In this document: positions 34,627 through 42,366 of the stretch, piece by piece
How the letters are laid out: each line of letters starts with the position of its first letter
Numbering within the stretch: the stretch's first letter is position 1
Source of the DNA: Virgisporangium aurantiacum
GTDB taxonomy: Bacteria > Actinomycetota > Actinomycetes > Mycobacteriales > Micromonosporaceae
DNA length: 64,000 bases
Direction: 5' to 3'
NCBI RefSeq assembly: GCF_016863635.1
Contig: NZ_BOPG01000043.1
Location: 1 to 64,000, forward strand
The notes under the pieces: model-generated
Told to the model about the DNA's origin: nothing
Database searches by the model: none
What the model saw: the letters and a program-made list of their open reading frames with translations, nothing else
Translations under genes and position numbers: made by a program

Positions 34627-35586
34627 CTACCGGGGGCGGGGGCGCGGCCTCGGGCGGGCGGCCCGCGGCGGCTCCGGGGTGGGGCTCTCCTGGGGGACCG
34701 CGAGGTGGGGGGCCGAGGGGACGTGGTCGGGGGCGCCGTCTTCGCTGAACCACTTTTCGCGTTCGGTGGGGGTGAGGACGTCTTCCCACTCGTCGGGGTC
34801 GGTGCGGTCGCGGCGCATTGCGCTGGTTGCCAGCAGGCGGACGGCGTAGGGGGCGTCCTCGCGGAGGTAGCGGCGGGCCAGCCGGCGGGGCTCCTTCGCC
34901 AGCCGGTGGGCCCACTCCAGGCCGGAGCGTTGCATCCAGACGGGAGCCCGTTCGCAGTCACCGGCGACGAAGTTGATCGCGGCGCCGCAGCCGAGGAACC
35001 ACGAGGTCGGCAGCACCGGCCGCAAATGTTCGATCAGCCGTTCCTGCTTCGGGAAACCCAGCCCCACGAAGACGAGGTCGGGCTCGGCCTCGACCACGCG
35101 TTGCATGACGGTCTGCAGTGAGCGGCGGTCGCGTTCGAACCCGTACTCGGGGCTTTCGCAGCCGGCGATCCGCAGGCCGGGGAACTGGCCGAGGAGGTTG
35201 TCGGCGGCCCGCGCGGCACCGTCCGTCGCCGGGTCGCCGCCCAGCAGGTAGACGGAGGACCCGTCCTGGCCCAGGCCGTACGACAGGGCCCAGATCAGCC
35301 CCGACCCGGTCACCCGTTCGGGGAGCGGGGTGCCGGCGAGCCGCGCGGCCCACACCAGCGGGGCGCCGTCGGCGACCAACAGGTCGGCGGTCTCCAGGTC
35401 GGCCCGGACCGAGTCGTCCAGTTCGGCCCGGCGCAGGATGTCCACGTTGGGCGTCGCGATGCGACCACCGATGCCCCGCGCGAGCGCGGCGCGTACCCGG
35501 TGGACGACCTCTCCCTCGGTCAGCGCGGCGAACCGGAGGCCGCCCAGGGCCACCGTGTCCGGGTCCGGCAATACGAAAACTGACAT
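34627..35586 (-). CDS. WecG/TagA/CpsF family glycosyltransferase
   Basis: The family core is visible: IATPNVDILRRA, the ADLLVADGAPLVWAARLAG region with the putative catalytic Asp, RVTGSGL, VYLLGG, and VFVGLGFPKQE with CGAAINFVAGD near the end. Members add N-acetylmannosaminuronate or ManNAc to lipid-linked sugars. After residue 240 the protein continues with a charged and Pro/Arg-rich tail (ending RPRPRPRPR), longer than usual. ATG at 35586 is divergent from the second sulfotransferase. The strand is opposite to the rest of the glycan genes. Confidence 0.88.
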   Translation of the reverse strand: MSVFVLPDPDTVALGGLRFAALTEGEVVHRVRAALARGIGGRIATPNVDILRRAELDDSVRADLETADLLVADGAPLVWAARLAGTPLPERVTGSGLIWALSYGLGQDGSSVYLLGGDPATDGAARAADNLLGQFPGLRIAGCESPEYGFERDRRSLQTVMQRVVEAEPDLVFVGLGFPKQERLIEHLRPVLPTSWFLGCGAAINFVAGDCERAPVWMQRSGLEWAHRLAKEPRRLARRYLREDAPYAVRLLATSAMRRDRTDPDEWEDVLTPTEREKWFSEDGAPDHVPSAPHLAVPQESPTPEPPRAARPRPRPRPR

Positions 35587-35609
35587 ATCGTCTCCGACCC
35601 CCCGTACTC

Positions 35610-35631
35610 CTCGTTATACGGACATAACGAG
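35610..35631. promoter_or_regulatory. Palindromic operator-like site in a divergent gap
   Basis: CTCGTTAT and ATAACGAG are exact inverted repeats separated by six bases. The site is centred in the 58-base gap between the divergent WecG-like and sulfotransferase genes, and such sites often bind TetR- or MarR-type repressors. No such regulator gene lies nearby. Confidence 0.45.
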
Positions 35632-35644
35632 ACGAGGAGGGTCC

Positions 35645-36577
35645 GTGGTACGCGTGCTCTTCCTGGGCGGCCTTGGCCGCAGCGGGACGACGTTGTTGGA
35701 GCGCCTGTTGGGGCAGCTCCCCGGGGTTAGCCCACTCGGCGAGGTGGTGCACCTCTGGCAACGGGATCTTGTCGATGACGAGCGGTGCGGTTGCGGCGAC
35801 CGCTTCTCCGCATGCGGGTTCTGGCAGAAGGTCGGTGTCGAGGCGTTCGGCGGATGGGACGCGGTCGACCCGCAGCGCGTCCAGAAGCTCGCGGCCGACG
35901 TGGAACGGACCCGGCACATCCCGCGGATGGCCTTCGGCCGTAAGCCCAAAGGCCTCACCGAATATGCCGACTACTACAGCAAGGTCTACGCGGCCGCCGC
36001 GACGGTGACCGGCGCGACCGCCGTGGTCGACTCGTCGAAGCACAGCGCGCTGGCCTACTGCCTGCGCCAGGCGGAGGGCGTCGACCTGCGCGTCGTCCAC
36101 GTGGTGCGGGACAGCCGCGGCGTCGCCTATTCGTGGACGAAGAAGGTGATGCGTCCCGAGGCCGAGACCGACGAGGAGATGACCCGCTACTCCCCGAGCC
36201 GGTCGGCACTGCTGTGGAACGCGCACAACGCGTCGTTCGGGCTGCTCGGCCGGCTGGGCGTGAACGTGCTGCGGGTGCGGTACGAGGAACTGCTCGCCGA
36301 CCCGATGACCACGCTGCGGGAGATCGCCCGGTTCGCCGAACTGCCGGAGGCCGCGCACGAGATGTCGTTCCTGCGGGCGACCGACGACGGCTTCGTCGCC
36401 GACCTCGGGCCGTCGCACAGCGCGGCCGGCAACCCGATGCGGTTCACGATCGGGTCGGTTCCGCTGCGTCGCGACGAGGCCTGGCGGCGGTCGCTCCCGA
36501 AGGGCCAGCGTCGTCTGGTGGGTGCGCTGACCGCGCCCCTGCTGTCCGCGTACGGGTACATGGGACGCGCGTCGTGA
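35645..36577 (+). CDS. Sulfotransferase, second copy in the glycan locus
   Basis: The PAPS-binding loop is at the very N-terminus (RVLFLGGLGRSGTTLLERLL) and the 3'-phosphate motif is VVHVVRDSRGVAYSWTKKV. It is only distantly similar to the sulfotransferase at 30431 and is not a recent duplicate. GTG at 35645 follows GAGGAGGG by 3 bases. The segment CGCGDRFSACGFW is rich in Cys. The next gene overlaps its stop (GTGA), so it is coupled to a glycosyltransferase, which supports a sugar acceptor. Confidence 0.85.
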   Translation: MVRVLFLGGLGRSGTTLLERLLGQLPGVSPLGEVVHLWQRDLVDDERCGCGDRFSACGFWQKVGVEAFGGWDAVDPQRVQKLAADVERTRHIPRMAFGRKPKGLTEYADYYSKVYAAAATVTGATAVVDSSKHSALAYCLRQAEGVDLRVVHVVRDSRGVAYSWTKKVMRPEAETDEEMTRYSPSRSALLWNAHNASFGLLGRLGVNVLRVRYEELLADPMTTLREIARFAELPEAAHEMSFLRATDDGFVADLGPSHSAAGNPMRFTIGSVPLRRDEAWRRSLPKGQRRLVGALTAPLLSAYGYMGRAS

Positions 36578-37482
36578 GGTGGCCTTCCGTCGGGGTGGTC
36601 ATCCCGACGCGGAACCGACCCGAGATGCTCGACCGGGCGATCGCCGCCGTCGAGGCGCAGGACTACCCGGGCGAGGTGCGCACGGTGGTGGTCTTCGACC
36701 AGGCGACGCCGGACTACATGCTCGCCCGGGCCGGCGACCGCCCGGTGATGGTCCTGGTGAACTGCCGCACGCCCGGCCTCGCCGGCGCCCGCAACACCGG
36801 CATCCTCAACCTCTCGACCGACCTCGTGGCGTTCTGCGACGACGACGACGTCTGGTCGCCGAAGAAGCTCCGCCGACAGGTCAGGTTTCTCGGGACCGGC
36901 GAGTTCGCGACCTGCGCGATGAACGTGCGGTTCGACGGCATCAGCACCCCGCGCCTGGCCGGAATGGGCCGGGTCGGCGTGCCGGAACTGGTGCGCTCGC
37001 GGATGGCGATGCTGCACGCGTCGTCGTTCCTGATCCGACGAGCGGTGCTGGGCGAGGAGGGTGCGCTCGGGCTGGTCGCGGAGGACGCGCCGGGCAGCCA
37101 GAACGAGGACTGGGACCTGCTGCTCCGGGCGGCGAAGCGGGCGCCGGTCCGGCACCTCGACGAGCCGCTGATCGAGGTCGCCTGGGGCCGGACGTCGTTC
37201 TTCGCGCACCAGTACGACACGAAGATCTCGTCGCTGCGCTGGATGATGGAGCGCCACCCGGAGATCGGTCTCGACGGTGTGGGCGCCGGCCGGGTCTACG
37301 GTCAGCTCGCCTGCTGGTCGGCCGCGCGGGGCGACCGCAGCGGTGCCGTGCACTGGGTGCGGCAGGCGGTGCGCTCGAACTGGCGGGAGCCGCGGGCGGC
37401 GATCGCGCTGGCCGCGCTCTCCGGCGCGGTCCGGGTGGAGACGGTGCTCGGCGCGCTGCACAAGCGCGGTCGCGGCATCTGA
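36574..37482 (+). CDS. Family 2 glycosyltransferase
   Basis: The GT-A fold begins at once with SVGVVIPTRNRPEMLDRAI. The metal-binding acidic run is AFCDDDDVWSPKKL and the catalytic-side motif is SQNEDWDLLLRAAKR. The 302-residue protein has no membrane helix. It transfers a sugar from a nucleotide donor to the growing glycan. GTG at 36574 overlaps the sulfotransferase stop. Only this and the WecG-like enzyme are glycosyltransferases in the window, too few for a complex repeat unit, so others must be encoded elsewhere. Confidence 0.88.
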   Translation: MRWPSVGVVIPTRNRPEMLDRAIAAVEAQDYPGEVRTVVVFDQATPDYMLARAGDRPVMVLVNCRTPGLAGARNTGILNLSTDLVAFCDDDDVWSPKKLRRQVRFLGTGEFATCAMNVRFDGISTPRLAGMGRVGVPELVRSRMAMLHASSFLIRRAVLGEEGALGLVAEDAPGSQNEDWDLLLRAAKRAPVRHLDEPLIEVAWGRTSFFAHQYDTKISSLRWMMERHPEIGLDGVGAGRVYGQLACWSAARGDRSGAVHWVRQAVRSNWREPRAAIALAALSGAVRVETVLGALHKRGRGI

Positions 37483-37562
37483 CCTCGCGCGCTCACGGCG
37501 TCACCCCGAATTTGTTTTAAGATCTTGGGAACCGCACGGCGCCGCCGTGCGAATACCCCGGT

Positions 37563-38768
37563 ATGGGTTATGCGCAGCGGGCGACACGCGCCTGGGCAGG
37601 TCTCGTCACAGCCGTTGCCGGACTCTCGGCGGTGGCCGTGTTCGGGTTCGCCGGGGCCGCATCGGCCGACGTGTCGTTCGATACCGAGCAGGCCCAGCGC
37701 ACCGGCGGCGCGCGGGTCGCGTTCAAGCTGACCAACGACAGCCCGACGGCGTCGGTCACCAAGTTCGAGGTGCGCTTCCCCGGTGAATACAACATCGCCG
37801 AGATCTACCCGATCGCGGTGGGTGAATGGGCGCCGTTGATCACGATGAAGAAGGTCGACGACAACCCGGAGAACGACGTGCCGATCGCGGTCGTCTGGAC
37901 CACCATGCCCGGCAAGGAGATCAAGCCCGGCGCCACGTCGTTGCTGCCCCTCGCGATGGGCCCGATGCCCGACGCCGAATTCCTGTATCTCGACGTGATC
38001 GTGACGCGGTCCGACGGTTCGACCGAGACGTGGGCCGGCGTCGACGCCCCCACGGCCGGGGCGCAGCACCCCGCGTTCGCGGTCAAGCTGGTGCCACTCA
38101 AGCCCGGCGAGGTGCCCGAGGTCGGGCACGGCGGCGCGGCAGACACGGGCGTGGCGCAGACCGAGGCGGCCGCCGATCCGGCCGCCCAGGATCCGGACAA
38201 CGCCGGAAGCTCCAACACGGTCAGGCTTGCCGTAGCGCTGCTGCTCATCGCGGCACTGACCGGGTTCGCGCTGTACTGGCAGCGCCGCCGTGGCGCCGCG
38301 AGCGCGAGCGCGAAACTCGCCGACGAGGCCGCTCCCGCGGCCCGGGTTCCCGCCGGCCAGCGCAAGAAGGGCGCGCCGCCGAAGAAGGCCGCGGCCTCGA
38401 CGAAGGCGGGCACCGCCACGAGGGCGGGCACCGCCACGAGGGCGGGCACCGCCACGAGGGCGGGCACCGCCACGAGGGCGCCGGCTCCGGCTTCGGCGAA
38501 GACCGCACCGGTGAAGGCCAAGGCCAAGGCCACAGCCGCTGCGGCGAAGGCCGAGCCGGAGGCCGTTCCGGCCGAGGTCGAAGAGGTCGCCGAACCTGTG
38601 CGCGTTCAGCGTCGCTCGGTGGTGCGGTCCACGGCGGCGAAAAAGGCCGTGGATCGGCGGCGGACGGTGACCCGGAAAACAATCGGCGGCGCGGCCACCG
38701 CCACCATCGCGCGGCGGGGTGGAAACGCGTCGGAGCGTGGCGGCGATACCGATCGCGATAACGCGTAG
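37563..38768 (+). CDS. YcnI/DUF1775-like exported protein with C-terminal anchor and basic tail
   Basis: A signal peptide (TAVAGLSAVAVFGFAGAASA) precedes a domain of about 140 residues matching DUF1775/YcnI: VTKFEVRFPGEY, a GEWAPLI strand, LPLAMGPMPDAEFL and HPAFAVKL. YcnI proteins bind copper through a His at the mature N-terminus; here that position is Asp (ADVSFD), so copper binding is doubtful. A helix near residue 225 is followed by a 150-residue Ala/Lys/Thr/Arg-rich tail with four AGTATR repeats. A hairpin at 37533-37551 (CGCACGGC/GCCGTGCG) lies 11 bases before the ATG. Confidence 0.75.
   Translation: MGYAQRATRAWAGLVTAVAGLSAVAVFGFAGAASADVSFDTEQAQRTGGARVAFKLTNDSPTASVTKFEVRFPGEYNIAEIYPIAVGEWAPLITMKKVDDNPENDVPIAVVWTTMPGKEIKPGATSLLPLAMGPMPDAEFLYLDVIVTRSDGSTETWAGVDAPTAGAQHPAFAVKLVPLKPGEVPEVGHGGAADTGVAQTEAAADPAAQDPDNAGSSNTVRLAVALLLIAALTGFALYWQRRRGAASASAKLADEAAPAARVPAGQRKKGAPPKKAAASTKAGTATRAGTATRAGTATRAGTATRAPAPASAKTAPVKAKAKATAAAAKAEPEAVPAEVEEVAEPVRVQRRSVVRSTAAKKAVDRRRTVTRKTIGGAATATIARRGGNASERGGDTDRDNA
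38406..38477 (+). repeat. Four 18-bp tandem repeats in the YcnI-like gene
   Basis: The unit GCGGGCACCGCCACGAGG occurs four times without change and encodes AGTATR. Exact identity over 72 bases suggests recent expansion or slippage. Confidence 0.9.
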
Positions 38769-39124
38769 CACGCGCCGCGACACTATTCGTCCCGCCAATT
38801 CACGGCCCGGCAACGGGCGCCTTAAATTGATCTTTCGAAATCGGCAGCCGCGCATTAGTGGCATCGCTTATACCCCTGCTGACCTGCGCTTATGTGCTAT
38901 GCGTCGGAACCGGGTCAACCGTCGAAACGGCCATCCTGAAGTCTCCATTAAGTGAGTTCGGGGGGTTGTTTATATCGGCCAACTTGCGTTGACACCGATA
39001 TTCCCCACTCATAGCTTGGTGGGGTACAGAGACGTCGAGTCAGCCGTCGGAAGAGACGGCGCACTCCCGGACTCGCCGCACGAATTTGGCGGGCCCCGAT
39101 GAGAGAACGAGAAAGGTATCCGCC
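38769..39124. other. 356-base non-coding region ahead of the exported protein gene
   Basis: The region is noticeably less GC-rich than its surroundings and contains no gene I can support. It holds the promoter described at 38989-39017, then a leader of about 100 bases with CCGTC/GACGG pairing near 39045. Confidence 0.6.
38989..39017 (+). promoter_or_regulatory. Housekeeping-type promoter for the gene at 39125
   Basis: TTGACA at 38989-38994 matches the -35 consensus exactly. After a 17-base spacer comes TAGCTT at 39012-39017, a fair -10. The start codon lies about 100 bases downstream. Confidence 0.65.
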
Positions 39125-40081
39125 ATGGGCCGAAGGTCGGCAAGTACGCCGCCCCCATACAGGAACAAGCGCGTGCTCGCGGTGCTCGCAGCAGTGGTCG
39201 TCGCCGGTGGTCTGCTCACGGTGACCCAGGTAGCCGGCGCCTCGACCTGGCGCCGGTGGGGTGGAAACAGGCCGCCACAGTCGGCATGCCCGCCCACCAG
39301 CACGGGTGGCGCAACCCAGGGCAGCACCGCTTCCCCGAGCAGCAGCGCCAGCAAGAAGAGCGGCACGCAGGTCACCACGCAGAACGGTCGCAAGGTGTAC
39401 CAGTGGGCCGACGACGACAACCCGAACCAGCGGATCAACCGCACTGGTCGCAACCCGCGGCCGAACTGCACGCCGACCACTCCGTCGACCGCATCGGCCA
39501 GCCCGAGCAGCACCAGCACCACACCGCCGCTCGACATCCAGTCGACCAGTTGCGACCAGAGCCAAAAGACGAAGCACGACGGTTTCCAGGCGGACGCCGA
39601 GCGCTGTGTCGCGACCGACCACGGTGAGGTCGGCCCGCTCGCGAAGAACCCGACCGCGTTGATCGTGGAGTTCCCCGAGAACGGTGTCACGGCGAACACG
39701 CCGTTCACGTTGGTGATCAGCACCCGGAACATCATCCGCGACCGGTTCCTCGCCGCGGCTCAGGGCGGCTACTACGCCGAGATGGACACGCTCGCCGCCA
39801 ACGGCCTGCCTCACGGTCACGCCCACATCTCCTGCAACGTCCTGCCGAACGAGAACGAGGCTCCGGCGCCTAACCGGTCCCAGTTCTTCGTCGCGCTCGA
39901 GGACAGGGCCGGATCCGAGACGCCGGACCGGATCACGATCAACGTGACCGGACTGCCCACCGCCGGAACCGCCCGCTGCGCCATCTGGCTCGGTGCCAAC
40001 TCGCACCGGCTCCCGATGATGGCGTTCGCCAACTCGACGCCCGGCTTCGACACGGTCCGCTTCCCGGTTCGCAACGCCTAG
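39125..40081 (+). CDS. Exported protein of unknown function
   Basis: A basic N-terminus and one hydrophobic helix (VLAVLAAVVVAGGLLTVTQVAGA) indicate export or anchoring. A Ser/Thr/Pro/Asn-rich linker follows to about residue 145. The C-terminal 170 residues look like a folded beta-rich domain, with VEFPENGVTANTPFTLVISTRN, then GLPHGHAHISC, which contains a closely spaced His triad, and five cysteines in the mature part. I do not recognise a named family; metal binding through GHAH is a guess. It has its own promoter and a perfect palindromic terminator. Confidence 0.65.
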   Translation: MGRRSASTPPPYRNKRVLAVLAAVVVAGGLLTVTQVAGASTWRRWGGNRPPQSACPPTSTGGATQGSTASPSSSASKKSGTQVTTQNGRKVYQWADDDNPNQRINRTGRNPRPNCTPTTPSTASASPSSTSTTPPLDIQSTSCDQSQKTKHDGFQADAERCVATDHGEVGPLAKNPTALIVEFPENGVTANTPFTLVISTRNIIRDRFLAAAQGGYYAEMDTLAANGLPHGHAHISCNVLPNENEAPAPNRSQFFVALEDRAGSETPDRITINVTGLPTAGTARCAIWLGANSHRLPMMAFANSTPGFDTVRFPVRNA

Positions 40082-40090
40082 CACCTAGCC

Positions 40091-40126
40091 GAAAAGGCCC
40101 CGGACCATATGGTCCGGGGCCTTTTC
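40091..40126. terminator. Perfect 36-bp palindromic bidirectional terminator
   Basis: The 36 bases read the same on both strands, with GAAAAGGCCCCGGACCAT as the half-site. The arms end in an A-run on one side and a T-run on the other, so each strand sees a stem followed by U residues. It separates the exported protein gene from convergent icd. Confidence 0.88.
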
Positions 40127-40136
40127 GGGCCTTCCG

Positions 40137-41351
40137 TCAGCTGAGCTTCTTGCCCAGGTTGTCGGTGAGGGCGTTCATGAACTCGTCGGTGGTCAGCCAC
40201 GGCGCGTCGCGGCCGATCAGCAGCGCGAGGTCCTTGGTCATCTGGCCACCCTCGACGGTCTCGACGCACACCTGCTCGAGCGCCTCGGCGAACCGGGTGA
40301 CCTCGGGGGTGTTGTCGAGCTTGCCGCGGTGGGCGAGCCCCCGGGTCCACGCGAAGATCGAGGCGATCGGGTTGGTGGACGTCTTCTCGCCCTTCTGCCA
40401 CTGGCGGTAGTGCCGGGTGACGGTGCCGTGCGCCGCCTCGGCCTCGACGGTCTTGCCGTCGGGGGCCATCAGCACCGACGTCATCAGGCCCAGCGAGCCG
40501 TAGCCCTGCGCGACGGTGTCGCTCTGCACGTCGCCGTCGTAGTTCTTGCAGGCCCAGACGAAGCCGCCCTCCCACTTGAGCGCGGCGGCCACCATGTCGT
40601 CGATCAGCCGGTGCTCGTAGGTGAGGCCGGCGGCCTTGAACTCGTCGGCGAACTCGGCGTCGAAGACCTCCTGGAAGAGGTCCTTGAACCGGCCGTCGTA
40701 GGCCTTGAGGATCGTGTTCTTGGTGGACATGTAGACCGGGTACTGCCGGTCGAGCCCGTACCGGAGCGACGCGCGGGCGAAGTCGCGGATCGAGTCGTCG
40801 AAGTTGTACATGCCCATGGCGACGCCGCCGCCGGAGAAGTTCGCCACCTCGAACTCCATCGGTGCGCTGCCGTCCTCCGGAGCGAACGTGATGGTGACCT
40901 TGCCGGGCCCGGGTACCACGAAGTCGGTCGCCTTGTACTGGTCGCCGTGGGCGTGCCGGCCGATGATGATCGGCTTGGTCCAGCCCGGCACCAGCCGCGG
41001 AACGTTCGACATGATGATCGGCTCGCGGAACACGACGCCGCCGAGGATGTTCCGGATGGTGCCGTTGGGCGAGCGCCACATCTTCTTGAGGCCGAACTCC
41101 TCGACGCGGGCCTCGTCGGGCGTGATCGTGGCGCACTTGACGCCGACGCCGTGCCGCTTGATCGCATTCGCCGAGTCGACGGTGACCTGGTCGTCGGTCT
41201 CGTCGCGGTACTGGATCGAGAGGTCGTAGTACTCCAGCTCGACGTCGAGGTACGGCAGGATCAACTGCTCCCGGATCTGCTTCCAGATGATCCGGGTCAT
41301 CTCGTCGCCGTCGAGCTCGACGACCGGGTTCGCAACCTTGATCTTGGCCAT
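40137..41351 (-). CDS. icd: NADP-dependent isocitrate dehydrogenase
   Basis: The enzyme oxidatively decarboxylates isocitrate to 2-oxoglutarate. The sequence is the homodimeric eukaryotic-like subfamily: ANPVVELDGDEMTRIIW at the N-terminus, KCATITPDEARVEEF, KKMWRSPNGTIRNILGGVVFREPI with the substrate-phosphate-binding residues, and EAAHGTVTRHYR for cofactor binding. The length of 404 residues is normal. The ATG at 41351 is preceded by GAGAGGAGC. It ends 10 bases past the palindromic terminator. Confidence 0.95.
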   Translation of the reverse strand: MAKIKVANPVVELDGDEMTRIIWKQIREQLILPYLDVELEYYDLSIQYRDETDDQVTVDSANAIKRHGVGVKCATITPDEARVEEFGLKKMWRSPNGTIRNILGGVVFREPIIMSNVPRLVPGWTKPIIIGRHAHGDQYKATDFVVPGPGKVTITFAPEDGSAPMEFEVANFSGGGVAMGMYNFDDSIRDFARASLRYGLDRQYPVYMSTKNTILKAYDGRFKDLFQEVFDAEFADEFKAAGLTYEHRLIDDMVAAALKWEGGFVWACKNYDGDVQSDTVAQGYGSLGLMTSVLMAPDGKTVEAEAAHGTVTRHYRQWQKGEKTSTNPIASIFAWTRGLAHRGKLDNTPEVTRFAEALEQVCVETVEGGQMTKDLALLIGRDAPWLTTDEFMNALTDNLGKKLS

Positions 41352-41475
41352 CGGCCGGGCGCTCCTCTCATGGAATCTGCTAGCAGTACGAGCGTACTGG
41401 ATTCAACACGGCCGGGCCGTCCGGGGCCTCATGACGGGGCAGCCAACTCGTTCATGAACGTCTAGTCTCGTATCT

Positions 41476-42366
41476 ATGCCTGTTTCGTTTGAACACGAGG
41501 CGCTGATCGACCTGATACGCCAGCGCCCCGAATCCGTCGCCGACCTGCTACGTAGGCAGTTCGACGTCAAGGTGCCCGACTTCCGGAGGGCGGTGCTGCT
41601 CCCCGCCGATCTGACCAACGTCATGCCGACCGAGTACCGGGCCGACGCGGTGATCGCGTTCGAGGACCCCGATCCCGACGTCGAAGAGCCGGTGTACGCC
41701 GTGGTGGTCGAGGTCCAGTTGCGGCCCCTCGCGAGGAAGAAGTACGTCTGGCCGGTCTACGTCGCCACGGTCCACGCGCGGCTCGAATGTCCCGTCTCGA
41801 TTCTCGTCATCTGTCCTGACCTGGCCGTGGCCAAGTGGGCGGCCATTCCGATCAGCACCGGCGAGCCGGGCCTGCTGCTCGAACTGGTCGCCCTGGGGCC
41901 CGACCAGGTGCCGGTCGTTGCGACGGAGGACGACGTCGTCGACTGTCGCGAACTCGCGGTGCTGTCGGCGCTCGCACACGGCGGCGAACACCCAGGGCTG
42001 GTGCTGCCGGTGCTGGTGGCCTCGCTCGAGCGGTTCAATCCCGAGGATGCCCAGGTATATCTTCAATTGGTCGCACAGGCACTGCCGGTGGCGGCCAGAA
42101 ACCTTCTGGAGGAAATGATGGGAACTGTTCAGGTCTCGGACATCGAGTTCGCCAAGACCGTTCTTCCCAGGACCTACGCCAGGTTGATGGCCGAGGGCCA
42201 GGCCGAGGGTGAGATCCAGGCGATCCTCGCGGTCCTCAAGGCGCGGAACGTCGAGGTCCCGGAGTTCCTGCGCACACGCATCTCCACCTGCACCGACCTC
42301 GAACAGCTCGAAATCTGGATCGCTCGGGCGGCCACCGCCACCACGATCGACGAACTGTTCGCTTAG
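41476..42366 (+). CDS. PD-(D/E)XK nuclease-like protein (Rpn/transposase-associated type)
   Basis: The first 120 residues carry the pattern of an actinobacterial family related to Rpn/YhgA proteins: FEHEALIDLIRQRPE, the LPADLTNVMPTEYRADAVIAF segment with the conserved Asp, VVVEVQLRPLARKKYVWPVY giving an E-x-Q-x(n)-K active-site variant, then CPVSILVICPD and AVLSALAHG. The C-terminal half is helical and ends in IDELFA. Family members are often annotated as hypothetical proteins. Mobile DNA is not otherwise seen here, so calling it a transposase would be wrong. It stands alone. Confidence 0.65.
   Translation: MPVSFEHEALIDLIRQRPESVADLLRRQFDVKVPDFRRAVLLPADLTNVMPTEYRADAVIAFEDPDPDVEEPVYAVVVEVQLRPLARKKYVWPVYVATVHARLECPVSILVICPDLAVAKWAAIPISTGEPGLLLELVALGPDQVPVVATEDDVVDCRELAVLSALAHGGEHPGLVLPVLVASLERFNPEDAQVYLQLVAQALPVAARNLLEEMMGTVQVSDIEFAKTVLPRTYARLMAEGQAEGEIQAILAVLKARNVEVPEFLRTRISTCTDLEQLEIWIARAATATTIDELFA

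Noticed and set aside
41476..42366. Transposase or insertion sequence
   Set aside because: No terminal inverted repeats, no target duplication and no transposase catalytic triad are seen; only a PD-(D/E)XK-like pattern.
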